A stretch of DNA of 64,000 bases from Marine Group I thaumarchaeote (GTDB lineage Archaea > Thermoproteota > Nitrososphaeria > Nitrososphaerales > Nitrosopumilaceae), in contig JACASW010000004.1 of assembly GCA_013390785.1 (NCBI GenBank), forward strand, positions 38,816 through 102,815. Reading direction: 5' to 3'. Position 1 is the stretch's first letter. Each line of letters opens with the position of its first letter. Position numbers and translations under genes: made by a program. This document shows positions 16,123 to 25,240 of the stretch, in pieces. Under the pieces are notes generated by a model. It had not been told where the DNA came from. It searched no databases and saw only the letters and a list, made by a program, of their open reading frames with translations.

Positions 16123-16638
16123 TCAATCATAAAAATCCACAATGTTCATCATCTTTCTAGCACCATCACTTATTGGAATAATTTCTTCTGTCTCAATATT
16201 CACATTCCAAATATAATACTCGACAGCATTGTATGTCTTGAATGTAAAATTAACTTCATAAAATGCAGAACCTGCACTTCTTGCAGCTTCTTCTACAGAA
16301 ACTGTTAACATTGTATCATTATGTTTGAGTATTTTTTCGTTAGGATATGCATTTTCAATCTGTGTTATCATTATATCAAATAAATTAAACCCGTCATCAT
16401 CAGTACCCTTATACAATTTTACAATATTCCATGCAGTATTTTGTTCATCAGTAACCAAATTCTCAACAAGTTTTTTGTCCAAATCACTTGGTGCAATCAT
16501 ATCAGGTACAACAATTACAACAAATGCTACAGCACACATAAGATAAAGGAAAGATCTTTTCTTTAGAAATTTTTTTAAATCAGATTCCTTTTTGATTTTT
16601 TTGTCTTCATCTGATTCATGTCTATCTTCTTTAACCAT
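16123..16638 (-). CDS. Single-span membrane protein, 171 aa, unknown
   Basis: A highly charged cytoplasmic N-terminus (about 28 residues, Lys/Asp/Glu-rich) leads to one TM helix (about 29-46, FLYLMCAVAFVVIVVPDM) and an outside domain with FYEVNFTFKTYNAVEYYIWN and a C-terminal helix. The outside part has an alpha+beta pattern like PepSY-type domains, but this is weak. No function assigned. Confidence 0.65.
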   Translation of the reverse strand: MVKEDRHESDEDKKIKKESDLKKFLKKRSFLYLMCAVAFVVIVVPDMIAPSDLDKKLVENLVTDEQNTAWNIVKLYKGTDDDGFNLFDIMITQIENAYPNEKILKHNDTMLTVSVEEAARSAGSAFYEVNFTFKTYNAVEYYIWNVNIETEEIIPISDGARKMMNIVDFYD

Positions 16639-16696
16639 ATTACAGTTAATTGATTAAAAATAAGGCTAAAAAAACTTATTTGCATACATATGAAAA

Positions 16697-16825
16697 TTAT
16701 GAATCAGACTCACGGATTTTTTTTGCGCATTCCTGCTGTTCTGCAAAGGAATGTTCCCTAAGTGGTTTATGACATATTTTACATAGCGGATCTTGTGGAC
16801 TTCCAGATTTTGGGGGTTCATTCAT
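16697..16825 (-). CDS. Very small CxxC protein, 42 aa
   Basis: Frame from ATG 16825: an N-terminal MNEPPKSGSPQDP, a CKICHKPLREH motif (two Cys plus His, resembling half of a zinc finger) and a helical C-terminus with a third Cys (QQECAKKIRESDS). With Cys15, Cys18, His30-region residues and Cys37 it could bind one zinc. It is too short for confident family assignment. Confidence 0.5.
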   Translation of the reverse strand: MNEPPKSGSPQDPLCKICHKPLREHSFAEQQECAKKIRESDS

Positions 16826-16897
16826 CAATTTTAGCTATTAACCATGTCATATTATGCAAAATAAATATAGATATTCAGCTATTTTCCACTGATTGAA

Positions 16898-17056
16898 ATG
16901 GTAAAAGCAGTATGCAGTGATTATGGTTTTGATTGTGATTTCGTTTGTGAAGGTGAACTTGATACTGTCATAGATGATTTTGGTAAGCATTGTACTGAAG
17001 AACATGGAATTGAATATGAAAAGGAAACTCTAACTAAGTTTCTGCTAAATAAATAA
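16898..17056 (+). CDS. DUF1059 family small protein, 52 aa
   Basis: The pattern DYGFDCDFVCEGELDTVIDD (residues 8-27), then HCTEEHGIEY, matches the DUF1059 family: short proteins with three Cys and two His that probably bind metal. Full family length. It is divergent from the 42-aa CxxC gene and convergent with NDH-2. Function unknown. Confidence 0.75.
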   Translation: MVKAVCSDYGFDCDFVCEGELDTVIDDFGKHCTEEHGIEYEKETLTKFLLNK

Positions 17057-17063
17057 AAACACA

Positions 17064-18395
17064 TTACCACACATCATCTACTTCATCCAATTCACGATAT
17101 TCCTTGGATGTATCCCTTTTGAAACCATATCTAGAGATATCTATCCTAGAAAACAAATCTATGTTCCAATCTAGCCAAACTCTTATTCTTTTTTCTATAT
17201 TTGGCATTTTGGTCAGATAATAATTTCTCCATAGCAACCACGCCCAAAATCCAGTAATTTTCATACCCATAGTTTCTGCTATTCCATAACGTTTACCAAT
17301 TACAGCACTCTGTCCTTTCCATTTGTATTCAAACTTCTTTTTTTCTTTATTCTCAATCATTTGTTTGATATTATATGCAGTTAATTTTGCATGTGCTTCC
17401 GCTAATTGAGCTGTAGGTGGAAATTTGTTATTTGTTTCACTATCAAGTTGGGAACAGTCACCAATTGCAAATATACCAGGATAATTTGGTATTTCCAAAA
17501 ATTCATTTACAATTATTTTCCCATTTTTTAGTTTAAAGACTGAATTTTGGATAATTTCAACTGGAGTGACACCAGCTGTCCAAATCAATGTATGTGAATC
17601 AATAATAGATTCTGATGATGAATCAGATAATTTTTTTATGACAATATTTTTCCCGTCAAAACTTGTAACTGCATTCTGAACTAATATCTTAATTCCATTT
17701 TTTTCTAATCTACTATGCGCATATTTTGATAAATTTTTAGTAAAACCAGGTAAAATAGTCGTGCCAGCTTCAATTAACGTAACTCGTACATCATCTCTTT
17801 TGATGTTATGATAATAAGAAACAGCCTCGTGAAGAAAATCATTAATTTCACCTGCTGTTTCTACACCTGCAAAACCTCCACCAACAATAACAAATGTTAG
17901 TAATCGTTTCTTAATTTTTGGATTTTTTTCATTTTCTGCTTGTTCCAACATGTCAATTAACCTATTACGCAAGGATATGGCATCAGCTAGCGTTTTCATT
18001 GTGAATGAATGTTTTTCAACATTCTTTAGCCCAAAAAAATTAGTTTCACTACCTAATGCAATAACCAAATAATCATAATGTATCCTAACACCGATTTTTT
18101 CAGGTGTACCCTCTAAAGTAACATGCTGTTGAACTGGATCAATATCTCTGACCACCGATTCATATATTCTAGCCTTCTTACATAATGCACGAAGCGGCAT
18201 AACAATATGTCTTGGCGCAATTGTTCCCGCAACTATTTGTGGTAACATCGGTGTAAAAAGCAGAAAATTATCATCACTAACTAAAGTTATTTCAATATCA
18301 TAATCAGAATAAAAATAACTTTCTAATTTTCTAGCGCAGTCAACACCAGCAAATCCACCACCAAGTATTAGAATTCGTTTTTTAGTCAATATCAA
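17064..18395 (-). CDS. ndh: Type II NADH dehydrogenase-like FAD-dependent oxidoreductase
   Basis: Membrane-associated flavoprotein that oxidises NAD(P)H and passes electrons to quinone without proton pumping. Two Rossmann motifs are clear: KRILILGGGFAGVDCARKLE (FAD, residues 6-25) and FVIVGGGFAGVETAGE (NADH, about 168-183). Also seen: FTPMLPQIVAGT, IWTAGVTP and IFAIGDCSQLD, which matches the FAD-binding third motif. The C-terminus (WLLWRNYYLTKMP, then WLDWNIDLFSR) is amphipathic, as in membrane-bound NDH-2. It overlaps the gatB end by 14 bases. Sulfide:quinone reductase is a less likely alternative. Confidence 0.88.
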   Translation of the reverse strand: MILTKKRILILGGGFAGVDCARKLESYFYSDYDIEITLVSDDNFLLFTPMLPQIVAGTIAPRHIVMPLRALCKKARIYESVVRDIDPVQQHVTLEGTPEKIGVRIHYDYLVIALGSETNFFGLKNVEKHSFTMKTLADAISLRNRLIDMLEQAENEKNPKIKKRLLTFVIVGGGFAGVETAGEINDFLHEAVSYYHNIKRDDVRVTLIEAGTTILPGFTKNLSKYAHSRLEKNGIKILVQNAVTSFDGKNIVIKKLSDSSSESIIDSHTLIWTAGVTPVEIIQNSVFKLKNGKIIVNEFLEIPNYPGIFAIGDCSQLDSETNNKFPPTAQLAEAHAKLTAYNIKQMIENKEKKKFEYKWKGQSAVIGKRYGIAETMGMKITGFWAWLLWRNYYLTKMPNIEKRIRVWLDWNIDLFSRIDISRYGFKRDTSKEYRELDEVDDVW

Positions 18396-19791
18396 GATGT
18401 TTTTTCAAGAGTAATAACGTCAATTCTGGATCTGCCTTACCTCGTGTTTTTTGCATAACTTTGCCTACCAAAAAGTTAACTATATCAGGATTTTGTTTCG
18501 AGTCTTCTACTGCTTTTGCTTCTTCGTCTAAGACTTCTGCTATAATACCAGATAATACATCTTCATTCGAAACGTGACCCAAATTAAGATCCTCAATTAT
18601 CTCTGATAATCGTTTTCCATTTTTTATAACTTCGTCCAGAGCTAATTTTGCAGAGGCTCTGGTAATTTTATTTGATTTAATGTATTCAACTAAATCTGTA
18701 ATGTGATCTCCTTTTAGTTTTGATGCATCACGCTTTTCACGCGTATCAAGCAATCCCATAATATCAGTAGTAATCATGTTTGCAATATCCTTTGCATTAG
18801 TTTCATTGTTTGCCTTTTCAAAAAGTTCAGAAAAGTACCTGTCTGAAGATAAGATATCTGCAACCTGTGGTGTAATACCATACTTTGATACATAACGTTC
18901 CTTCTTTGAGCTGATACTTTCAGGCATGTGTATTTGTAACTGATTTTTTGTACCATCATTAATTCTAACCCATGGAATATCTGCTTCAAGGTGATATCGG
19001 TATTCAGCTTCTTCCTCTTTTGTTCTTGCTGAAACAGTTATTTTTCGACCATCATCCCAGTGTCTTGTTTCTTGAACAATCTCAATTTTTCTTTCTGCAA
19101 GACTTTGCTGTCTTGTTATTTCAAAATGAACCGCTTTTTCTAAATCATGAAATGAACCGATGTTCTTTATTTCAACTTTTGAGCCACCCTCTATTGACAC
19201 ATTAGCATCAGCACGCATTGCACCTTCTAGACCAGGATCTGACACATTCAAATTTTCAAGCAAATCTGAAAGTATATTCAAAAATTCTCTGACTTGATGA
19301 GGAGTTTCAAAATCCGGTTCTGTTACGATTTCAACTAATGGTGTTCCAGCCCTATTGTAATCAACTAATGTGAGTTTGGTTTTTTCAGTTGCACCTTCAT
19401 AAATCAATCGCCCAGGATCCTCTTCCAATTGTATTCTTCTAATTCTTATCTTCACATTTCCTACAGAAATTTTACCTTCCCATCCAATGCTTGTATTTCC
19501 ATACGCATTTAGCTGAGTGATTTGGAAGTTTTTTGGTAAATCAGGGTAGAAATAATTTTTCCTGAAAAATGCAATTTTGTCAGGAGTTCTACAATCAAGT
19601 GCCATTGCAATTAGCGTTGCTTTTTCAACCGCACTTTTATTCAATAATGGCAATGATCCTGGAATTCCCATGCAAATAGGACAAATGTTTGTGTTAGGTT
19701 CAAATTCCCTGTAATTAGCCTTACATGAACAAAATAACTTGCTTTCAAGCTTTGTTAGCTGGCAATGTATCTCAAGACCTATTTTTGTCAT
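18382..19791 (-). CDS. gatB: Asp/Glu-tRNA(Asn/Gln) amidotransferase subunit B
   Basis: tRNA-binding and kinase-like subunit of GatCAB, which amidates Asp-tRNA-Asn (and Glu-tRNA-Gln where used). Seen: GLEIHCQL at the N-terminus, a zinc site with CSCKAN and CPICMGIPGSLP, KNYFYPDLPKNFQITQ, EEDPGRL and the C-terminal YqeY-like domain ending in VGKVMQKTRGKADPELTLLL. 469 aa is typical. Last gene of the aspS-gatC-gatA-gatB run; its start overlaps the gatA stop by one base. Confidence 0.97.
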   Translation of the reverse strand: MTKIGLEIHCQLTKLESKLFCSCKANYREFEPNTNICPICMGIPGSLPLLNKSAVEKATLIAMALDCRTPDKIAFFRKNYFYPDLPKNFQITQLNAYGNTSIGWEGKISVGNVKIRIRRIQLEEDPGRLIYEGATEKTKLTLVDYNRAGTPLVEIVTEPDFETPHQVREFLNILSDLLENLNVSDPGLEGAMRADANVSIEGGSKVEIKNIGSFHDLEKAVHFEITRQQSLAERKIEIVQETRHWDDGRKITVSARTKEEEAEYRYHLEADIPWVRINDGTKNQLQIHMPESISSKKERYVSKYGITPQVADILSSDRYFSELFEKANNETNAKDIANMITTDIMGLLDTREKRDASKLKGDHITDLVEYIKSNKITRASAKLALDEVIKNGKRLSEIIEDLNLGHVSNEDVLSGIIAEVLDEEAKAVEDSKQNPDIVNFLVGKVMQKTRGKADPELTLLLLKKHLDID

Positions 19792-21239
19792 TAGATTTGC
19801 ACCTCAGGTAAATCTACAGTTTTTTCTAATGCATATGCAGCTTGTAGCATAGAATGCTCCTCAAGATTGTTTGCCATTATCTGAATTCCTATAGGTAATC
19901 CGTTTGTAATTTTATATGGTACCGATATAGCTGGAATTCCAGTTAGATTAGCAGTAACAGTGTTAAAATCAACCATCATGAATGATACAGGATCATTAAT
20001 TTTTTCACCAAATTTGAATGGCTGTATAGGAACTGTAGGAGAAATTAAAAAATCAAATTTTTCAAATACGTGTTTTATTTCAGTAATCAGTTTAGATTTC
20101 ACCTTTAATGCCTTTGAAAAATATTTTCCGGCATGTCCAGCAGATGGCACAAAGCCGCCCAAGATCATTCTTCTTATAACTTCAGGACCAAGCTTACTTC
20201 TTGCTTGTGATATGTATGAATTAAATTCAAATCCTGATGAATCTAACTCATATCCATATCTCACATTGTCATATCTAGCTAAGTTACTTCCTGCCTCCGT
20301 TGATGTTATAGTATAATATGCCGCAACAGTATATGGAACCATTTGCAATGATACATGTTCACAGTTAGCTCCCAATTTTTCAAATGTCTTAATCGAGTCA
20401 TTAGTTGCATCTAGCACATTTGTACTTAATCCATCAGAATTTGCCATTTCTGTCACTATGCCAATTTTTTTTCCATCTATTCCTGCATCAATATCAGATA
20501 GATAATCTTGATTTTTGTTATCTAATGTGGTATTGTCGTTAGGATCAATACCAGAAATTATGTTTAGTAAGAACGCAGAATCCTCTACAGTTTTTGTCAT
20601 CGGTCCTATTTGTTCAATGCTATTAGAATATGACACAAGACCGTAACGGCTTACTAATCCATATGTTGGTTTTAACCCTACCACTGAACAAAAACTTGCG
20701 GGGTTTCTAATAGAACCACCAGTATCTGAACCAAGTGATGCAATACACTCGTTTGCAGCAACGGATACTCCGCTTCCACCAGAAGAACCGCCAGGAACAA
20801 AATCATTATTCCAGGGATTTTTGCTTGGTCCATACGCACTAAATTCCGTGCTAAGACCCATTGCAAACTCATCCATGTTTGTCTTTCCAATTATTATTGA
20901 ATCTTCAGAATGTAATCTAGAAACTACAGTAGATGTATGAGGTGCAATAAAATTTTCTAAAACTTTTGACGCACAAGTAGTTTTTGAGCCCTCTATGCAA
21001 ATATTATCTTTAATAGAAATTGGCATTCCATAACATTTCCCAACATTCTGGTTTGATTTTATTTTAGCATCAATCTCTTTTGCGTTTTTTATTGCGAAAT
21101 CATTTATTCGTAAAAATGCATGGAGTTTTTCATCAACTTGTTTAATATGATCAAGCGATTCAGAAATGAATTCCTCTACAGTGAATTCATTATTTTTTAT
21201 TCCATTTACATAATTTAATGCACTAATTCCTAAATTCAT
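19791..21239 (-). CDS. gatA: Asp/Glu-tRNA(Asn/Gln) amidotransferase subunit A
   Basis: Amidase-signature subunit that releases ammonia from glutamine for transamidation. The Ser-cisSer-Lys triad region is intact: GMPISIKDNI (Lys), PGGSSGGSG and GSDTGGSIRNPASF. GLVSRYGLVSYSNSIEQIGP follows as in all GatA. 482 aa is the normal length. It is tightly packed between gatC (one base apart) and gatB (overlap). Confidence 0.98.
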   Translation of the reverse strand: MNLGISALNYVNGIKNNEFTVEEFISESLDHIKQVDEKLHAFLRINDFAIKNAKEIDAKIKSNQNVGKCYGMPISIKDNICIEGSKTTCASKVLENFIAPHTSTVVSRLHSEDSIIIGKTNMDEFAMGLSTEFSAYGPSKNPWNNDFVPGGSSGGSGVSVAANECIASLGSDTGGSIRNPASFCSVVGLKPTYGLVSRYGLVSYSNSIEQIGPMTKTVEDSAFLLNIISGIDPNDNTTLDNKNQDYLSDIDAGIDGKKIGIVTEMANSDGLSTNVLDATNDSIKTFEKLGANCEHVSLQMVPYTVAAYYTITSTEAGSNLARYDNVRYGYELDSSGFEFNSYISQARSKLGPEVIRRMILGGFVPSAGHAGKYFSKALKVKSKLITEIKHVFEKFDFLISPTVPIQPFKFGEKINDPVSFMMVDFNTVTANLTGIPAISVPYKITNGLPIGIQIMANNLEEHSMLQAAYALEKTVDLPEVQI

Positions 21240-21240
21240 C

Positions 21241-21516
21241 TTAATTCAACTTTGGTGCTTTGACATACTTTCCTTGATAACTATTTAGAAATTTTAACAA
21301 GTCTTTATCGTATGGAACATATTTGTCATCTCTTAGTTTATCTAAATCAGTTTCTTGAACAATGATTTCTTCAGATTCAACATTAGCGTTATCTAGAATA
21401 TCAAAATATTCAAGCATTTTTTGTACTCTTTTGATATGACTACTATGATCCTCAAGTTCAATTTTCATTAATTTTGCGACATGTGCAATTTCTTCTTCAC
21501 TAACCAAATTTTTCAC
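21241..21516 (-). CDS. gatC: Asp/Glu-tRNA(Asn/Gln) amidotransferase subunit C
   Basis: Small subunit that wraps around GatA/GatB. It has the family pattern EEIAHVAKLMKIEL, then FDILDNANVESEEI and the C-terminal LRDDKYVPYDKDLLKF. 91 aa, normal. It begins 8 bases after the aspS stop. Confidence 0.95.
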   Translation of the reverse strand: MKNLVSEEEIAHVAKLMKIELEDHSSHIKRVQKMLEYFDILDNANVESEEIIVQETDLDKLRDDKYVPYDKDLLKFLNSYQGKYVKAPKLN

Positions 21517-21524
21517 CTACAGCA

Positions 21525-22835
21525 TTACGGTGTTAATCTATCAACATCCCTAGGATAAAATGTTGTATCACGAATATTTTCAATTCCTGTGAGCGCCATC
21601 ATTAATCTCTCAAGACCAATTCCGCATCCAGCATGTGGTGGAACACCATAATCAAAAACGCCTAGATGGTAACCAAATGTATCTATCTTCATTCCCTTGT
21701 TTTTCATTCTATCTTCAAGCTCAGATTTTTTTGCAATTCTAGTGCTGCCAGAAGAAAGCTCCAAGTCTCCATACATTAAATCAAATGACTCAGAAATCTT
21801 GGGGTTTTCTTTACTTACTTTCACGTAAAATGGCTTTGGTCCAACAGGCCAATCTTTGATAAAGTAAAAACCATTTATTCCAATTTTGTTTAATTGCGCT
21901 GGATACAAATCATCACCCCATTGACTCTTAGCACCAGTGGCTTGAATTTTTTCTAATAAATCAGAATAAGTATATTGTGGAATAGTATCTGAGATCTCAG
22001 GAATTGTAAATTCAACATCATCGTTATCTTTAGAAAACTCCTGCATTGACAAAATTGTTTGTTTTATGATTTGCTCAATTCTACTCATCACATCGTTATA
22101 ATCAACATATGCTTCCTCAAAGTCAATAGATATTGCCTCAGACAAATGTCGGTTTGTTCTGGATGGCTCAGCTCGAAAGATTGGTGCGATCTCAAAAACT
22201 TTCTCAAAACTCATCGTTAACTGTTCCTTATACAATTGTGGACTCTGAGCAAGGAACGCCTCTTTGTTGTAATAAAAAATTGGAAACAATGCTGCACCGC
22301 CTTCTGTGGCAGTAGCAATCATTTTTGGTGTGTTAATTTCAGTAAAATCATGATCATGAAAATACCGACGTATTGATTTGAGTACGTTACTTCGTGCTTT
22401 GAAAACTTGTTGCAGTGTACTACGTCGTAAATCAATTGCTCTAATCTCAAGTCGTGTATCAATATTTTTTACAGTTTTTGCATGTGGATCAAATGGTGGA
22501 ATCTTCTCAACTGATGAAAATATTCTAAGATCCTTTGGTAATATTTCTATTCCATTTGGTGCCTTCTCAGATGTTTTCACCGTCCCGATTAATCCTATAG
22601 AAGAATGCTCCTTCAGTTTGGATATGCTTTGAACTAGATCGTCTGGGCTTTCTCCCTTTTTTGTAACAACTTGGATCGTTCCCATTTTATCTACAAGAGT
22701 TAGAAATGTAATGTTACCATGGCCTCTCATGCTTGAAATCCAACCCATTATTGTTACATCTGATCCTGCCATAGACGCATCCAATTCTTTTGAATAATGT
22801 GTTCTACGCCATTCCCCTAATTCAGTTTCAGCCAT
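21525..22835 (-). CDS. aspS: Aspartyl-tRNA synthetase, archaeal type, probably non-discriminating
   Basis: Class IIb synthetase with an N-terminal OB anticodon domain (about 10-110) and catalytic domain: motif 2 FRAEPSRTNRHLSEA and motif 3 GCGIGLERLMM. Family-specific ITFLTLVDK, FLAQSPQLYKEQL and FYVKVSKENPKISESFDLMY are present. By recall of T. kodakarensis AspRS, Trp26 and Lys85 favour discrimination; aligning by eye gives Ser34 and Pro93 here (KAPNGIEILP), and Pro is the residue of non-discriminating enzymes. Together with the directly following gatCAB, this predicts that it charges both tRNA-Asp and tRNA-Asn with Asp. No separate AsnRS is seen in this window. Confidence 0.95.
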   Translation of the reverse strand: MAETELGEWRRTHYSKELDASMAGSDVTIMGWISSMRGHGNITFLTLVDKMGTIQVVTKKGESPDDLVQSISKLKEHSSIGLIGTVKTSEKAPNGIEILPKDLRIFSSVEKIPPFDPHAKTVKNIDTRLEIRAIDLRRSTLQQVFKARSNVLKSIRRYFHDHDFTEINTPKMIATATEGGAALFPIFYYNKEAFLAQSPQLYKEQLTMSFEKVFEIAPIFRAEPSRTNRHLSEAISIDFEEAYVDYNDVMSRIEQIIKQTILSMQEFSKDNDDVEFTIPEISDTIPQYTYSDLLEKIQATGAKSQWGDDLYPAQLNKIGINGFYFIKDWPVGPKPFYVKVSKENPKISESFDLMYGDLELSSGSTRIAKKSELEDRMKNKGMKIDTFGYHLGVFDYGVPPHAGCGIGLERLMMALTGIENIRDTTFYPRDVDRLTP

Positions 22836-22883
22836 ACTTCCCTTTTGAAATTTGAGTATTTATTATGGTTTTTTTAGTAATTG

Positions 22884-23225
22884 TCAGTTAATTGTAAAAT
22901 TAAGGTTTGGTGTAACTGAAACCCATATTTCTGAGCCATCAAAGAAGGTTGAGGCTGCTTTTAATTTACTGAGATATACAAAATATTTCCCATCCTTATT
23001 CAATCCACCAGAAGTTTTCAACATTTTATTCTCTTGAAGAAACTGTAATCTACGATAAACAGTGCTAATTGGAATGCTTGTTGTTTTAGCAATCTCAACT
23101 GCAGTTTTAGGTCCATCGATAATTGAAGATATTATTCCCATACAAAATTGGTCAGATAGGATTTGGAGGTAAATTTGTTTTCTTGCTTCATCCTTAATAG
23201 TAATTGTTGATGCTGAGATTTGCAA
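22884..23225 (-). CDS. Small winged-HTH regulator, 113 aa
   Basis: HTH of the TrmB/ArsR-like type: a long first helix, GIISSIIDGPKTAVEIAKTT, IPISTVYRRLQFLQENKML (recognition region) and a wing with DGKYFVYLSKLKAAS. The C-terminus forms a beta strand segment with ISV-type residues (WVSVTPNLNFTIN). It is similar in layout to the two tandem genes at 24531-25222 across purP, including the C-terminal strand; the three may be paralogues. Ligand and targets unknown. Confidence 0.75.
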   Translation of the reverse strand: MQISASTITIKDEARKQIYLQILSDQFCMGIISSIIDGPKTAVEIAKTTSIPISTVYRRLQFLQENKMLKTSGGLNKDGKYFVYLSKLKAASTFFDGSEIWVSVTPNLNFTIN

Positions 23226-23390
23226 TAAGGGATCGCTGCACTACCAGTATAAATTAGTTGCATTACTAACGTGTAACTTAATAATCATTAGAAATTTTTT
23301 TACGTTTATTAATAATACTAAATTATTAATCGACTGAAAATCAATAGTTAGATACACATTTGTTCAATAATTTGATACATAGTTTCATAT

Positions 23391-24443
23391 GTGCATGTGC
23401 ATAATGTAATATTGCAATTGGTATCAGTAGCAACACTTGGTTCACACTGTGCCCTTCAAGTTTTAAAAGGTGCAAAAGATGAAGGATTTAAAACAATTCT
23501 TGTTTGTGAGAAAAAACGTGAAAAATTATACAGAAGATTCAAGTTTATTGATGAACTAATCATTGTTGAAAAATTTTCTGATATATTGAATCAAGAAATA
23601 CAAGATAAACTCAAACAGCAAGATGCGATATTAATTCCTCATGGAACATTAATTGCACAAATGAGCTCTGAAGAGATTGAATCTATTAACACACCAGTTT
23701 TTGGAAACAAATGGATTCTTAGATGGGAATCAGATAGAGAAATGAAAGAAAAACTCATGAGAGAAGCAGCTCTTCCAATGCCAAAACCAGTAACAGACCC
23801 AAAAGATATTGAAAAATTAGTAATTGTAAAAAGGCAAGGAGCTGCTGGGGGTAAAGGATATTTCATGGCAGCTAATGAAGAAGATTATAACACAAAAAGA
23901 AATCAATTAATTTCTGAAGGAGTAATTTCAAAAGATGAAACCCTATACATTCAAGAATATGCAGCAGGGGTTTTAGCCTATTTACAATTCTTTTACTCAC
24001 CATTAACTAATGAATTAGAATTCTTTGGAGTTGATCAAAGACATGAATCAGATATTGAAGGTCTTGGAAGAATTCCATCAGAACAACAATTAAAATCAAA
24101 AAAGGTTCCATCCTTTAACGTAATTGGAAACAGTCCGCTAGTTTTGAGAGAATCATTATTAGATGAAGTGTATACGATGGCTGAAAATTTTGTAAAGGCA
24201 TCTGCAAAACTTGTTCCACCTGGAATGAATGGACCATTTTGTATAGAAGGTGTATATGATGAAAATGCACAGTTCAGTGCATTTGAATTTTCAGCTAGAA
24301 TTGTAGCAGGAACAAATATTTTCATGAATGGTTCACCATATACTTCATTAATTTTTGATGAACCAATGAGCATGGGACGTCGTATTGCTAGAGAAATTAA
24401 ACAAGCAGACGAAAAAAATGAACTTAATAGTATTACAACATAA
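23391..24443 (+). CDS. purP: Formate-dependent AICAR formyltransferase (5-formaminoimidazole-4-carboxamide ligase), PurP
   Basis: ATP-grasp enzyme that uses formate and ATP instead of formyl-folate to make FAICAR, the archaeal route for purine step 9. Seen: SVATLGSHCALQVLKGAKDEG (start at residue 12), IPHGTL, FGNKWILRWESDREMKEKLM, VKRQGAAGGKGYF (ATP-grasp lid) and FCIEGVYDEN followed by FEFSARIVAGTN. 350 aa is typical. The GTG at 23391 is the annotated start; later TTG codons near residue 6 are possible. It is divergent from the wHTH at 22884. Confidence 0.95.
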   Translation: MHVHNVILQLVSVATLGSHCALQVLKGAKDEGFKTILVCEKKREKLYRRFKFIDELIIVEKFSDILNQEIQDKLKQQDAILIPHGTLIAQMSSEEIESINTPVFGNKWILRWESDREMKEKLMREAALPMPKPVTDPKDIEKLVIVKRQGAAGGKGYFMAANEEDYNTKRNQLISEGVISKDETLYIQEYAAGVLAYLQFFYSPLTNELEFFGVDQRHESDIEGLGRIPSEQQLKSKKVPSFNVIGNSPLVLRESLLDEVYTMAENFVKASAKLVPPGMNGPFCIEGVYDENAQFSAFEFSARIVAGTNIFMNGSPYTSLIFDEPMSMGRRIAREIKQADEKNELNSITT

Positions 24444-24530
24444 TTTCAAGTAAAATAAATTATAGAATGTTTTCAGAGTTATTCTATATTATTAGAATAA
24501 GGAATTGCAATATACCTATATACATAATTA

Positions 24531-24875
24531 TTGAACCGAATTGTATTGAAACATAAAATCACTCTTCCACAATTAAAAAAATATGATATAACTCAAAAAG
24601 TTATTGAATCTTTAGCTGATGCTGAATCAAGAACAATTCTTTTTTCAATGATACATAGAGGTAAAACTGCATCTAATCTTTCTGAGTCATTAAAAATTCC
24701 TTTAAGTTCAGTTTATAAAAAAATATCAGATTTAGAAAATTTAACACTAATAAAAGTAGAAAAAACTATTTTATCAGAAAAAGGAAGGCGTTTCAAAGTT
24801 TATCGGAGCAGAATCAATAGAGCAGAAATATCAATAAAAAAACCAGAACCGACTCTTTCACTAACTGCTAACTGA
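24531..24875 (+). CDS. Small winged-HTH regulator, 114 aa (tandem copy 1)
   Basis: TTG-initiated. The HTH runs over KVIESLADAESRTILFSMIH, KTASNLSESLKIPLSSVYKK (recognition helix region) and ISDLENLTLIKVEKTILSEKG (wing). The C-terminus is YRSRINRAEISIKKPEPTLS, a strand-forming tail shared with its neighbour. A TATA-like stretch (CTATATAC, 24517-24524) lies shortly upstream. About a third of positions look the same as in the next gene, indicating tandem duplication. Confidence 0.75.
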   Translation: MNRIVLKHKITLPQLKKYDITQKVIESLADAESRTILFSMIHRGKTASNLSESLKIPLSSVYKKISDLENLTLIKVEKTILSEKGRRFKVYRSRINRAEISIKKPEPTLSLTAN

Positions 24876-24880
24876 TTTTT

Positions 24881-25222
24881 ATGAAAGGCATACTTCCAAA
24901 GCCAACATTACTTGAACTCGATGAATATGATATTAATCAGCGAATCATTGAAATACTTACAACTACTTGCTCACATGCAGTATTGTTTTCGATTGTTAAT
25001 GCTGCAAAGGATGCAATTGAAATATCTGACGAATTACAAATTTCGCTATCATCTACCTATAAAGCACTCACAAACCTTGAAAAATTATCATTAGTAGAAA
25101 TTCAAAGATTTGAGATGACTGATGCTGGAAAAAAAATTAAATTATATCGTAGTAGAATCAAAAAAGCAAATATTTCTATTAGTGAAAATAAATCAGAAGT
25201 AACACTTTATCCAAATAATTGA
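24881..25222 (+). CDS. Small winged-HTH regulator, 113 aa (tandem copy 2)
   Basis: Paralogue of the gene just upstream: YDINQRIIEILTTTCSHAVL, DAIEISDELQISLSSTYKAL, TNLEKLSLVEIQRFEMTDAG and the shared tail YRSRIKKANISISENKSE. Only five bases separate the two genes, so they are co-transcribed and may form a heterodimer. Targets unknown; purP upstream is a candidate because of proximity only. Confidence 0.75.
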   Translation: MKGILPKPTLLELDEYDINQRIIEILTTTCSHAVLFSIVNAAKDAIEISDELQISLSSTYKALTNLEKLSLVEIQRFEMTDAGKKIKLYRSRIKKANISISENKSEVTLYPNN

Positions 25223-25240
25223 AGATGAATTAAGTTTGAA

